A stretch of 64,000 nt of DNA from Acidimicrobiales bacterium (GTDB lineage: Bacteria > Actinomycetota > Acidimicrobiia > Acidimicrobiales > MedAcidi-G1), in contig JAKURV010000002.1 in NCBI GenBank assembly GCA_022452035.1, forward strand, positions 62,001-126,000, read 5' to 3'. The position numbers and the translations under genes are program-made. Numbering within the stretch: position 1 is the stretch's first letter; each line of letters starts with the position of its first letter. Under the pieces are notes generated by a model, which was given only the letters and a program-made list of their open reading frames with translations, was not told the origin of the DNA and searched no databases. This document shows positions 23,926-31,668 of the stretch, in pieces.

Positions 23926-25179
23926 CTACAAAGGTTCCAGGGTTAGCGGCAAGTGTTTCAGGCCGTTGATGAAGTTCGAACGGATTCGTTCTGGGTCGCC
24001 ATCGGCTTGGATGCGTCTAATACGCCTCACGACTTCTTCCAGGAAGACCCTGACTTCCAACCTGGCCATCCAAGCCCCTAGGCAGATATGCGGGCCTCCA
24101 CCTCCGAACGTCACGTGCGGGTTGGGATCTCGGCTGAGGTCAAGCGTGAATGGGTCGGCGAAAGCACGCTCGTCGTAATTGGCGGAGATGTACCACGTCA
24201 CGACCTTGTCGCCGGCAGAGATCGGCACCCCAGCCAACTCCGTGTCGCAAACCGCTGTCCTTCTGAAATGGATCTGGGGGCTAGCCCATCGAAGGATCTC
24301 TTCTGTCGCGGCGCCCATCAGGTCGGGTTCTTCTCGCAGCCGGTCCAACTGATCGGGAAACTTTGCCAGGGCCAAGGCTCCGTGGCTCAGGCTGTGGCGG
24401 GTGGTCTCGTTCCCCGCGATAACCAGCAGAAGGAAAAAGGTCTGAAACTCAGAGGGAGTTAGTTCTTCTGAGGCCGCGAGAATCGAAACCACGTCTGCTT
24501 CAGGCCGCTTCGCTCTTTCGTTGGCGAGTTTCTGGGCGTACTCGAACACCTTGAGAGAACTGGGACTCCTGAACGGAAGTAGTCGATAGGGCTCGGTGTC
24601 TTCCTTGTCGTACAGCAACTCGGAGAAGTCCGGGTCGTTGTGGTACACGACGGCGTCGGCCCAGTGGAACAGTTGTTCAGCGTCCTGATCAGGGACACCG
24701 AGCAACTTACTGATCATCTGGATCGGGAACTTTCGGGCAACTGTCTCGACAAAGTCGACTCGGTGATCCAAGAGGGCCTCGTCCATGTTTTCTGCGATTA
24801 GAGCTCTAGCGGTGCTTTCCCATTTTTCGATAGCTCCGCGGGTGAAATTGCGGGAAACAAGTTTCCTGATCCTGGTGTGCTCGGGGGGGTCTGTCTCCAG
24901 CATCGTTCGACGGGCTTCACGCGCTTCGGGGTCCTTTTCCAGCTCCTCGAGTTCGGTTCCTCCCACCTGTGACGAGAAGGTTCGGTGGTCGCGGTGAACT
25001 TCGACGAGATTGTCAAGACGCGTGATTGCCCAGAAACCAGAGTTTCCGTCCGGTTCGTCGAACCACGCAACAGGAGCGGAGGCACGTAGCGTCGCGAACT
25101 CGGCATGGGGGACACGCTCTGCCCAGACGTCATTGTCCAATATCTGGATGCCGGGTGCTGTTTCCTGCTTTCGGGCCAT
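23926..25179 (-). CDS. Cytochrome P450 (CYP125/142/124-like group), paralogue 2
   Basis: The 417-residue product has all P450 landmarks: I-helix VIAGNETTRHSL, ATEEILRWAS (ExxR), and heme loop FGGGGPHICLGAWMARLE. It resembles paralogue 1 at 8450-9718 across the whole length, including the D-rich loop ETDPPEHTRIRKLVSRNFTR and the RLLPFRSP segment. The function is probably hydroxylation of a side chain or terpenoid-like substrate. The ATG at 25179 lies 11 bases after the stop of an apparent gene remnant. No ferredoxin or ferredoxin reductase partner is in the window. The composition is lower in G+C than paralogue 1, suggesting that the two have separate histories despite their similarity. Confidence 0.9.
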   Translation of the reverse strand: MARKQETAPGIQILDNDVWAERVPHAEFATLRASAPVAWFDEPDGNSGFWAITRLDNLVEVHRDHRTFSSQVGGTELEELEKDPEAREARRTMLETDPPEHTRIRKLVSRNFTRGAIEKWESTARALIAENMDEALLDHRVDFVETVARKFPIQMISKLLGVPDQDAEQLFHWADAVVYHNDPDFSELLYDKEDTEPYRLLPFRSPSSLKVFEYAQKLANERAKRPEADVVSILAASEELTPSEFQTFFLLLVIAGNETTRHSLSHGALALAKFPDQLDRLREEPDLMGAATEEILRWASPQIHFRRTAVCDTELAGVPISAGDKVVTWYISANYDERAFADPFTLDLSRDPNPHVTFGGGGPHICLGAWMARLEVRVFLEEVVRRIRRIQADGDPERIRSNFINGLKHLPLTLEPL

Positions 25180-25190
25180 GGAGTTGGTGC

Positions 25191-25502
25191 TTAGTGGAGG
25201 AACCGGTCAACTAGGCGGTCTGCCTGTCGACGGGTTTCCACTTGGTGATCGACTGATTCAGAGATCATTGACATCGGATCGATACCGGGGTCTGCCAACT
25301 CCTTCGGGCCGGTCTCGTCATGGTCGATAACCAGTGCCTCTCCCACGGAATCGAACTCTATGGCGTTCTGTACTGCCCGGTACCAGCCTGCGACTTAGCG
25401 TTTGAAGAGGAGCGGTCCTCTGCTTCTAAACCAATACGACTCCAGATCGTCCAGGAGTCGCGGTCGACAATCGTCCGACGCTCACAGGCGAGGAGAGCGT
25501 TA
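25191..25502 (-). pseudogene. Probable frameshifted gene remnant of unknown family
   Basis: No intact gene fills the 320 bases between the P450 and the hydrolase, but the minus strand shows coding-like peptide in two frames. One frame, from about 25499, reads NALLACERRTIVDRDSWTIW and SRIGLEAED before a TAG at 25360-25358. A second frame, from 25394 to a TAA at 25193-25191, reads GWYRAVQNAIEFDSVGEALV, then VIDHDETGPKELADPGID and a helical RRQADRLVDRFL tail. The two would join through a single frameshift near 25385. No start codon suits either piece. I do not recognise the family. The alternatives are a real gene with a sequencing error or chance open frames. Confidence 0.35.
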
Positions 25503-26324
25503 GGAACCGGCGCCTCTGGTCGTCGGTTCTTGAGCGTCGAGGAACTCGCGGACGAGCCGGTTGAACTCCTGGGGGGCCTCGTTGGGGGTTAAGTGTCCGA
25601 TGCCGGGTAGTTCTACAAGGTTCGCGTTGCGGATGCCGTCGGCCAGCAGCCGTGCCACGGCGGGAGGTGTCGACGGGTCGAGTTCGCCTACGACGACCAG
25701 CGTTGGCACGTGGATCGTGGCCAGGGCGTCCCGGACGTCGTGGTCCGGCAAACAGCGCACAGCGTCCTCGTATGCCCCGGATGTCAGGCGCTTCATGGCC
25801 GCCACGGCTAGGTCGAAGTCGGGACCGGAGAACCCGGGTCCGGAGATGCCGACCATCACGGACTCGGCGATGTCTGTGGGGGTGAGACCGGCTCGCAGGG
25901 GTTCGAGTCGCTGCTCGATCCATTCCTCACGGGTCGTACCGTCGAGGCCGAAGGCGGGGCTGGTGTCGGCAAGTACGAGTGATCGGACACGGTCGGGGTG
26001 TTCGAGCGCGACGTGGAGTGCGTGTTGTCCGCCGAATGACAGCCCGACCAGGTGCGCTGAGTCCACGCCGAGCCGATCGAGCAGGGATACGGCGGCACTG
26101 GCGATTGCTGGAAAGGTCAGGGACTCGAGGGGTTCGGAGGCTCCGAAGCCAGGGAGGTCCCATGCGACACACCGCCAGCGATCAGAAAGATCCTCGAGTT
26201 GACGGTCCCAAGCGATTCGGCTGTGACCGAGGCCGTGTAAGAAAAGCACGACGTCACCGGTCCCGGCCTCCCGCCAGGCAATCGGGCGCTCATCGACGTC
26301 GATCAACACGGAGGTGTCCGACAT
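25500..26324 (-). CDS. Alpha/beta hydrolase (PcaD/MhpC-like)
   Basis: The 274-residue product is an alpha/beta hydrolase of the enol-lactonase/meta-cleavage hydrolase type. FLHGLGHSRIAWDRQLEDLS contains the oxyanion segment, VGLSFGGQHALHVAL the nucleophile Ser, VVGELDPSTPP the Asp, and GIGHLTPNEAPQEF the His. Such enzymes open 3-oxoadipate enol-lactone or cut C-C bonds in ring-cleavage products. It is the last gene of the catabolic block before copy 2 of the repeat and reads on the minus strand toward the P450. Codon use is more G+C-rich than that of the P450. The substrate cannot be read from the sequence. Confidence 0.85.
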   Translation of the reverse strand: MSDTSVLIDVDERPIAWREAGTGDVVLFLHGLGHSRIAWDRQLEDLSDRWRCVAWDLPGFGASEPLESLTFPAIASAAVSLLDRLGVDSAHLVGLSFGGQHALHVALEHPDRVRSLVLADTSPAFGLDGTTREEWIEQRLEPLRAGLTPTDIAESVMVGISGPGFSGPDFDLAVAAMKRLTSGAYEDAVRCLPDHDVRDALATIHVPTLVVVGELDPSTPPAVARLLADGIRNANLVELPGIGHLTPNEAPQEFNRLVREFLDAQEPTTRGAGS

Positions 26325-26393
26325 CCGAGTAACGCTATCTGTGGTCGTCGTTCCCGGATTGGGCTGGGGCCAGGTAGTCGCTCAACTCACCAA

Positions 26394-26511
26394 CTGGTCT
26401 TACGCCTCATCGGTACAAGTCGGGCACCGGTGGTTCGGATGGCTAAAGCAGACGACCGGACACCGGTACTTCCCTGAACTGTGGACGGTCTGGACCCGGT
26501 TCGGGACCTGA
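26394..26511 (+). pseudogene. 3' fragment of tryptophan 2,3-dioxygenase (kynA remnant)
   Basis: The fragment encodes the same C-terminus as the intact kynA: GWLKQTTGHRYFPELW and then TVWTRFGT with a TGA at 26509-26511, against GWLHQTTGHRYFPELW and TVRTRLGT in the intact gene. Upstream, nucleotide similarity continues to 26394, but gaps of 10 and 1 bases break the frame and the rest of the gene is absent. It is therefore a decayed partial copy, not a functional enzyme. It lies 55 bases before the initiator tRNA gene. Confidence 0.85.
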
Positions 26512-26519
26512 CCGTCACC
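26394..26519 (+). repeat. Direct repeat, copy 2
   Basis: This is the second copy of the 137-base kynA 3'-end repeat (copy 1 at 4210-4346, same orientation), 126 bases long because of two gaps. Similarity continues 8 bases past the stop codon, so it is duplication at the DNA level and not protein conservation alone. The two copies bound a 22.0-kb segment (4347-26393). Confidence 0.85.
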
Positions 26520-26565
26520 GCCAAAGGCCCGAGTGACCGACCAAATCGGCCGTTAGCCTCGCTCC

Positions 26566-26642
<77 letters not shown>

Positions 26643-26651
26643 AGTAGAAGG

Positions 26652-26684
26652 CCCGGTCCTATTGACCGGGACTTCGTCGTTTTG
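26652..26684 (+). terminator. Rho-independent terminator after the tRNA
   Basis: CCCGGTC (26652-26658) pairs perfectly with GACCGGG (26664-26670) around a 5-base loop, followed by a T-rich tract ending in TTTT. It starts 10 bases after the tRNA CCA end. Confidence 0.75.
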
Positions 26685-26710
26685 GACCACGCCCTAGGGT
26701 TGTTAACCGA

Positions 26711-27463
26711 ATGATGTCTGGCACTCCCCAAGCCTGGTCAGTTCGGGCCCGGAACCTTCCTGAGCACGCGGAAAACCCGATTCATACCGACGAAGGTGGC
26801 CGGGCTGCCGGGTTCAATACTGCCCTGGTTGCCGGGGTCACTGTTCATGCATACATGGTCCGGCCGGTTGTCGAGGCGTGGGGTGAGGGCTGGCTGGCAG
26901 CTGGTTCGTCCACCGTGGAGTTCCTGGCCCCGGTGGAGGCTGGAGACCTGGTCGATTGTGTACCCGAACCCGTTGGCAACGGATCGGTTGAGGTACAGGC
27001 TTTGGTCGACGGTGACCTGCGAGCCCGACTGGTCGCCCATCCGCCCGGTGGTGTTCATGCCGTGGGAAAGGACTGGTCGGACCGGCCTCTCTGCGAACGC
27101 CTTCCGGACCATGTCGAGCCCTTGGTCGACCAATGGATCAACTATGCAGAGCGGGCTGGGGCCGACCTTGCGCTGTGTGCCAAGGCCGCGGTTGTGCACC
27201 CGTCAGTCTGGCCAGCGTTGGCCAACGGGGTGATGACCCGCCACCTGGTAGATGGATCGTGGATCCACACCTCGAGCCGCATCGCCCATCACGCTGCGGT
27301 GCCTGTCGGTGTCTCCGCACTGGTGGAGGCCACCGTCGTCGACCGGTTCGATACTCGGAGCGGTAGCCGGGCCGTAGTCGACGTACGGATTTCTGTCGAC
27401 GGGTTACCCGTGGTCACGATCGAACATGAGGCCCTCGTTTCCCTAGGGCCCACCGCCCCTTGA
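26711..27463 (+). CDS. MaoC-like double hotdog-fold protein
   Basis: The 250-residue product resembles MaoC/FAS1-type hotdog dehydratases or thioesterases. The N-terminal copy has ENPIHTDEGGRAAGFNTALV, with the hydratase Asp-His type motif in degenerate form and the central helix AGVTVHAYMVRPVVEAWGEG. The second half, from about residue 145, has ANGVMTRHLVDGSWIHTSSR and a last-strand GLPVVTIEHEAL, consistent with a second hotdog. The usual role is hydration of an enoyl-CoA or release of an acyl group. It stands alone between the tRNA and a TauD-type gene, and no partner is evident. The ATG at 26711 is used; an ATG one codon later is equivalent. Confidence 0.68.
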   Translation: MMSGTPQAWSVRARNLPEHAENPIHTDEGGRAAGFNTALVAGVTVHAYMVRPVVEAWGEGWLAAGSSTVEFLAPVEAGDLVDCVPEPVGNGSVEVQALVDGDLRARLVAHPPGGVHAVGKDWSDRPLCERLPDHVEPLVDQWINYAERAGADLALCAKAAVVHPSVWPALANGVMTRHLVDGSWIHTSSRIAHHAAVPVGVSALVEATVVDRFDTRSGSRAVVDVRISVDGLPVVTIEHEALVSLGPTAP

Positions 27464-27628
27464 CCGATATCGGCACGAAGCGAAACCACCCCAGTCAGCC
27501 TCCCAGAGGGGGTCAAGCGGCGGCGCGCGTAAGGGCCTTCCCGTCTACTTCCGGTGGGTGCGCCAGATCCCATCCATCTGTCCAGCCTCGTAGGATCGGA
27601 CGGCACCCGTTCGCTGGAGGTTGGCCAG

Positions 27629-28450
27629 ATGGCCCTTGACGTCCGACCGCTCACCGCCACCCTGGGAGCCGACGTGTCCGGTGTGGACATGGCCGATGTC
27701 GACGGTTCGACCTTGGAGGCGCTCCATCGGGCCTGGCTGGACCACAAGGTCCTGGTCCTGCGCGATCAGAACATCACCACCGAGGAGCACATCGCCTTCG
27801 GACGGTTGTTCGGCGACCTTGAGGTCCACCCTTTCGCGGTGTACCGCGGGGCTCGTACCGACCACCCGGAGGTCGTGACCCTAAGGTCCGATGCCGAGAC
27901 CACTTACTCAGCGTCGGTCTGGCACTCCGACGTCACCTGGCGAGAAGCGCCGTCGATGGGTTCGGTCCTGCGGGCCGTCGAGATACCTCCGGTTGGTGGT
28001 GACACGTGCTTCGCTGATGCCACAGCCGCCTACGATCGTCTGCCCGACGCCTGGAAGTCCCGGGTTGATGACCTGGTGGCTGTCCACGACTTCACCCGCG
28101 CGTTTGGTGGTCGGCTTGACGCCGCCGAACTGGCCGAGAAGCAGGCGACCTACCCGGCGGTCGAGCATCCGGTCGTCCGTACCCATCCGGCAACCGGTGC
28201 CCGAGGGATCTACACCAATCGGTCGTTCACTTCACATGTGATGGGTGTTGACGCCGACGAGTCCACGGAGATCCTCAGGAGACTGGAGCGGGCGATCATG
28301 GATCCGAGTGTGCAGTGCCGGATTCGGTGGGAGGTCGACACGTTCGTGATGTGGGACAACCGGGCCGTCCAACACTTTGGGACGAACGACTTCTATCCGG
28401 AGACCCGACATATGGAGCGGGTCTCCATCGTCGGCGACCGGCCCGTCTGA
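27629..28450 (+). CDS. TauD/TfdA-family 2-oxoglutarate-dependent dioxygenase
   Basis: The 273-residue product is a TauD/TfdA dioxygenase. ALDVRPLTATLGADVSGVDM opens it, VWHSDVTWREAPSMGSVLRA carries the HxD iron ligands and WDNRAVQHFGTNDF the distal His, with the 2-oxoglutarate-binding Arg region at the C-terminus. These enzymes hydroxylate next to a sulfonate, carboxylate or amine so that the group is lost, as when taurine gives sulfite and aminoacetaldehyde. The ATG at 27629 has CTGGAGG 8 bases upstream, which decides against the longer frame from 27554. It converges on an LLM flavin oxidoreductase. Together with Xsc at 42825 it suggests sulfonate use, but the substrate is not proven. Confidence 0.9.
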   Translation: MALDVRPLTATLGADVSGVDMADVDGSTLEALHRAWLDHKVLVLRDQNITTEEHIAFGRLFGDLEVHPFAVYRGARTDHPEVVTLRSDAETTYSASVWHSDVTWREAPSMGSVLRAVEIPPVGGDTCFADATAAYDRLPDAWKSRVDDLVAVHDFTRAFGGRLDAAELAEKQATYPAVEHPVVRTHPATGARGIYTNRSFTSHVMGVDADESTEILRRLERAIMDPSVQCRIRWEVDTFVMWDNRAVQHFGTNDFYPETRHMERVSIVGDRPV

Positions 28451-28465
28451 TCCCGTGGCCCCGCC

Positions 28466-29503
28466 TCAGGTAAAGGCGGGGATGACTTCGGAGCAGAAGA
28501 GTTCCATGGACCGTTTCTGCTCGGTCAGCCCGAGGCCGAGGCTGGCGTAGTAGACGAACTCGTCGACCCCCAGTTCTTGGTAGCGCCGCAGCTTGGCCAC
28601 TACCTCGTCGGGGGTGCCGAACACCAGGTTCTCGCTCAGGGTCACCGGCTCGTAGTCAGCAGCGTTGGCTACCTGGTCCATGGGGATTGTCCTTGGGAAG
28701 CCGTTTTGGACGTCGCCTAGGTTCTTGAACAGGTTCTCGAATTGGCTTAGCTGACGCTGGGCCGCCTCGACGGGGACCATCCACTGGTCGGCCGAGTCGT
28801 AGACGGCGGTGTGGCGCATGACGGCCCAGGTAGGCGTGTCGTATCCGGTATGGGCGGCAATCGAGGCGTCGAGTTGTGAACGGTAGAGCTCGGCTTCGGC
28901 GAACGGACGGGCGATGGGCCACGACAGGATGTTGCAGTCGTTCTTCACCGCAAAGTCGAAGGTGATGGGCGAGCGGGCGGCCACCCAGATTGGTGGGTGG
29001 GGCTTCTGCACCGGCTTAGGTACCGAGGTGGAAGTTGGGAATGACCAGAACTCACCGTCGTGGGCGTAGTCACCGGCCCACAGTTTCTTGAGGACAGGCA
29101 GCATCTCCTGCATATGGCGCCAGGCGTCGGACTGCTTCAGGCCGGGGTGCATGCGGTCGAACTCGCGTTGGTAGGCACCCGATCCGATTCCAAACTCCAG
29201 TCGACCGCCGCTGATCAGGTCGAGGAAGGCCGCCTCTCCGGCCAGGTTCACCGGGTGCCAGTAGGCGGCGACAGCTACCGCCGTACCGAGGCGGATCCGG
29301 TCAGTGTGGCTGGCCCACCAGGTGAGGATCTGGAGGGGGTTGGGGGCGATGGTCATCTCGAGGGCATGGTGTTCGGCGGCCCAGGCGATGGTGAACCCGC
29401 CCTCCTCGGCCATCTGGACCATCTCGAGGGTGTGGTGGGCCACCTCGTTCATGTCGCGGCTGTCATCGAGTCGCTCGAGGTTGATGGCGAGTTGGAACCT
29501 CAT
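28466..29503 (-). CDS. Luciferase-like (LLM class) flavin-dependent monooxygenase
   Basis: The 345-residue product has the LLM TIM-barrel layout: MRFQLAINLERLDDSRDMNE at the start, AWAAEHHALEMTIAPNPLQI (the EHH motif), DRIRLGTAVAVAAYWHPVNL, AGEAAFLDLISGGRLEFGIG, and a late VFGTPDEVVAKLRRYQELGV. Members include alkanal, alkanesulfonate and nitrilotriacetate monooxygenases that need reduced flavin from a separate reductase. The ATG at 29503 follows the stop of the thiamine-diphosphate enzyme by one base, so the two are cotranscribed and probably successive in a pathway. An SsuD-like role on a sulfonate, followed by the Xsc-like enzyme, is attractive but inferred. No flavin reductase is nearby. 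Confidence 0.88.
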   Translation of the reverse strand: MRFQLAINLERLDDSRDMNEVAHHTLEMVQMAEEGGFTIAWAAEHHALEMTIAPNPLQILTWWASHTDRIRLGTAVAVAAYWHPVNLAGEAAFLDLISGGRLEFGIGSGAYQREFDRMHPGLKQSDAWRHMQEMLPVLKKLWAGDYAHDGEFWSFPTSTSVPKPVQKPHPPIWVAARSPITFDFAVKNDCNILSWPIARPFAEAELYRSQLDASIAAHTGYDTPTWAVMRHTAVYDSADQWMVPVEAAQRQLSQFENLFKNLGDVQNGFPRTIPMDQVANAADYEPVTLSENLVFGTPDEVVAKLRRYQELGVDEFVYYASLGLGLTEQKRSMELFCSEVIPAFT

Positions 29504-29504
29504 G

Positions 29505-31238
29505 TCAGCCGGCCTCCCCGTCGGAGATGGTCGGGGTCCGGTGGGCGAACGAGTCACGCCGAAAGCTGTAGAGGGCATCGGGGTCGACGGCCACGTCGAT
29601 CACCGCTGGCCGACCGGCGTCTAGGGCGGCGCGGACGGCTTCGGCAACCTCGTCGAGGCGTTCCACCCGGTAGCCGGCGGCTCCGTAGAGCTCGGCGACT
29701 TGGTCGAAAGGCGGGTTGTGCAGGTCGGCACCGATGTAGCGGCCGTCGAAGAACTCGCGCTGGTAGGCCTTCTCGGCACCCCAACAGCCGTTGTTCATCA
29801 CCACGGTCACTGTGTCTACGCCGTAGTCGACCGCCGTGCTGAGCTCGGACAGGATCATGCCAAAGCCCCCATCCCCCATAAGGCTGACTACTGGCCGCTC
29901 GGGCCTGGCCAGTTTCACGCCTAGCCCGCAGGCGAACGAGAACCCGACTAGGCCGAAGTCCAGGGGGCTGAACAGGCACGGCGGCTCGAAATGGTTCAGG
30001 GCGTCGGTGGCCTGTAGGCAGAGCGTTCCGGAGTCCAGGGTGACGGCGGCGTTCCGGGGTAGCACGGCTCGCAGTTCGCGAAACAGGCCCGCCGGCTGGA
30101 TCGGGTAGGCGTCCGACACCTCGTCCCGACGGGCCCGGTGGTCGGCTCGGTCGTCAGCGAAGGATCGGGCCCAGGCCTCTGCGGTCGTCCGTACCCGGTG
30201 ATCGGCCAGGGCCTCGACGAGTTGCTGGGCCACCGTGGGGGCGTCGGCGTGGATTCCGACATCGACGGGAAAGAACCGGCCGATCGCCGTGGGCTCCAAC
30301 TCGACTTGGATAATCGCCGCTTCCCGGTTGACGTTTTCCCAAGAGAAAAAGGTCGAGTTGAAGCCGAGGCGGGTTCCAAGAGCCAGGATTACATCGGCTT
30401 CGCAAACCAGTCGAGAGGCCACCAGGTTGCCCCGGGGGCCCATCTGCCCAGCGCACAGCGGATGGTCGGACGGAATCGCGTCGCCGTGTCCGGGCGAGGT
30501 GACGATCGGGGCATCCAACGCCTCGGCCAGGGCGCTGACCGCGGAGTGGTCGCCGCCGTTCTTGATGCCGGCACCAGCCACGATGACCGGACGGTCGGCG
30601 TCGGCCAGTAGGCCAGCGGCCCGGCAGATTGGTTCGTCGGCTCCGGCGGGTGCTTCGTGAGCCCGGGAGGTGGCTGGGTCCCAGGGTGGGGGGAACTCGG
30701 CGGTTCCGGCGAGGACGTCGCGGGGCAGGTTCAGGTGCACTGGTCCGCGACGTGGAGCCAGGGCGACCCGGAACGCCTCGCGGATCATCTCAGGGATCCG
30801 GTCGGTCGACGGCACGGTCCATGTCCTCTTGGTGAGGGGCCGGAACAGGGCGTCCTGATCCACCTCCTGGAAGGCGTCCCGGTGAACGTGAGCCGTGGAC
30901 AGTGCTCCAGCGATGGACACAACCGGCGAGAAGGCCGCCGCCGCCTGGGCTACACCAGTGACGAGGTTGGTAGCACCGGGGCCATTCTGTCCGGCCAGCA
31001 CAACGCCGGCCCGTCCGGAGGCCCGGGCGTAGCCGTCGGCCATGTGGGTCCCGGTCCGCTCGTCGCGGACGCCGACGTAGGTCACGTCGTCGGCGTCGTA
31101 CAGCCCATCGAAGACTTCCATGGCGGCCGATCCGATGAGCCCGAACACGTGACGCACTCCCTCGGCTTGGAGGGCTTCGACGGTGGCCTGGCCACCGGAC
31201 AGCGTGGCCGGCCGCGTTCGCCTCGCCTGGCCGCTCAT
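29505..31238 (-). CDS. Thiamine-diphosphate-dependent enzyme, acetolactate synthase/Xsc-like
   Basis: The product of about 577 residues has the three-domain ThDP decarboxylase/synthase plan. The PYR domain has VFGLIGSAAMEVFDGLYDAD and the catalytic Glu in VRDERTGTHMADGYARASGR. The middle domain has ADVILALGTRLGFNSTFF. The PP domain has the GDG motif in SLMGDGGFGMILSELSTAVD and MNNGCWGAEKAYQREFF. The GSA start and the NNxxWGAEKxxQ segment recall sulfoacetaldehyde acetyltransferase, but the similarity to the Xsc at 42825 is only partial. The reaction is likely decarboxylation or acetyl-phosphate formation on a small 2-oxo acid or aldehyde. The ATG at 31238 is preferred over the GTG at 31253 because of the GGGGGA just upstream. 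Confidence 0.85.
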   Translation of the reverse strand: MSGQARRTRPATLSGGQATVEALQAEGVRHVFGLIGSAAMEVFDGLYDADDVTYVGVRDERTGTHMADGYARASGRAGVVLAGQNGPGATNLVTGVAQAAAAFSPVVSIAGALSTAHVHRDAFQEVDQDALFRPLTKRTWTVPSTDRIPEMIREAFRVALAPRRGPVHLNLPRDVLAGTAEFPPPWDPATSRAHEAPAGADEPICRAAGLLADADRPVIVAGAGIKNGGDHSAVSALAEALDAPIVTSPGHGDAIPSDHPLCAGQMGPRGNLVASRLVCEADVILALGTRLGFNSTFFSWENVNREAAIIQVELEPTAIGRFFPVDVGIHADAPTVAQQLVEALADHRVRTTAEAWARSFADDRADHRARRDEVSDAYPIQPAGLFRELRAVLPRNAAVTLDSGTLCLQATDALNHFEPPCLFSPLDFGLVGFSFACGLGVKLARPERPVVSLMGDGGFGMILSELSTAVDYGVDTVTVVMNNGCWGAEKAYQREFFDGRYIGADLHNPPFDQVAELYGAAGYRVERLDEVAEAVRAALDAGRPAVIDVAVDPDALYSFRRDSFAHRTPTISDGEAG

Positions 31239-31668
31239 CACAGGTCCCCCCACAGGCCGTTCAGCATCGTTCCTTCGAGAAATCCACTGTTAGTTCGGCG
31301 AAGGCTCCGCGGCACATCCATTCTCCGGTGCCGGAGGCCGGCGACGACAATGGTGGCCCGGTTACCGGCCCCCTCCGGGGAGTTCATGGCTGCGGAGGCT
31401 AGGCGGTAGGGGCGTCAAGCCCGCAGCCCTGTGGGCCTCACGGGATCGACGGGACCCGGCCAACCCACCTGTCGCTCAGCACTGACGTTCTACCGTTGGG
31501 CCTCGGTCTGGTTCGGCGGACCGGCAGAGGGCCCCCTCCGGCCCTGGAGGCCTTTACAGGCTCTGCCCAGGAGTCACAGGAGCTCCCACGGTGACTCCCT
31601 GAACAGGGAACATAGAATCAGCGGATTCAGAAAATCGATCACATCACTTTGACGGATGTTTGAGGGCC
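31239..31668. other. Intergenic region between divergent operons
   Basis: I see no convincing gene in these 430 bases; the open frames lack family features. It must hold the promoters of the ThDP-LLM operon (left) and the M20-to-PhyH operon (right). One inverted repeat stands out: GGAGTCAC (31570-31577) and GTGACTCC (31591-31598), perfect over 8 bases with a 13-base spacer, about 70 bases ahead of the M20 start, a possible operator. G+C-rich dyads also occur near 31358-31376. Confidence 0.45.

Noticed and set aside
27464-27473. CCGATATCGG palindrome after the MaoC-like gene
   Set aside because: A single 10-base palindrome with no repeat elsewhere and no T tract; expected by chance.
29060-29842. 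A 260-codon plus-strand frame opposite the LLM and ThDP genes
   Set aside because: Its content is a shadow of the opposite strand, with Arg-rich low-complexity sequence at the C-terminus.
31431-31652. A 73-codon open frame between the ThDP and M20 genes
   Set aside because: Its composition is low in typical coding pattern, no family is recognised, and no ribosome-binding site precedes it.
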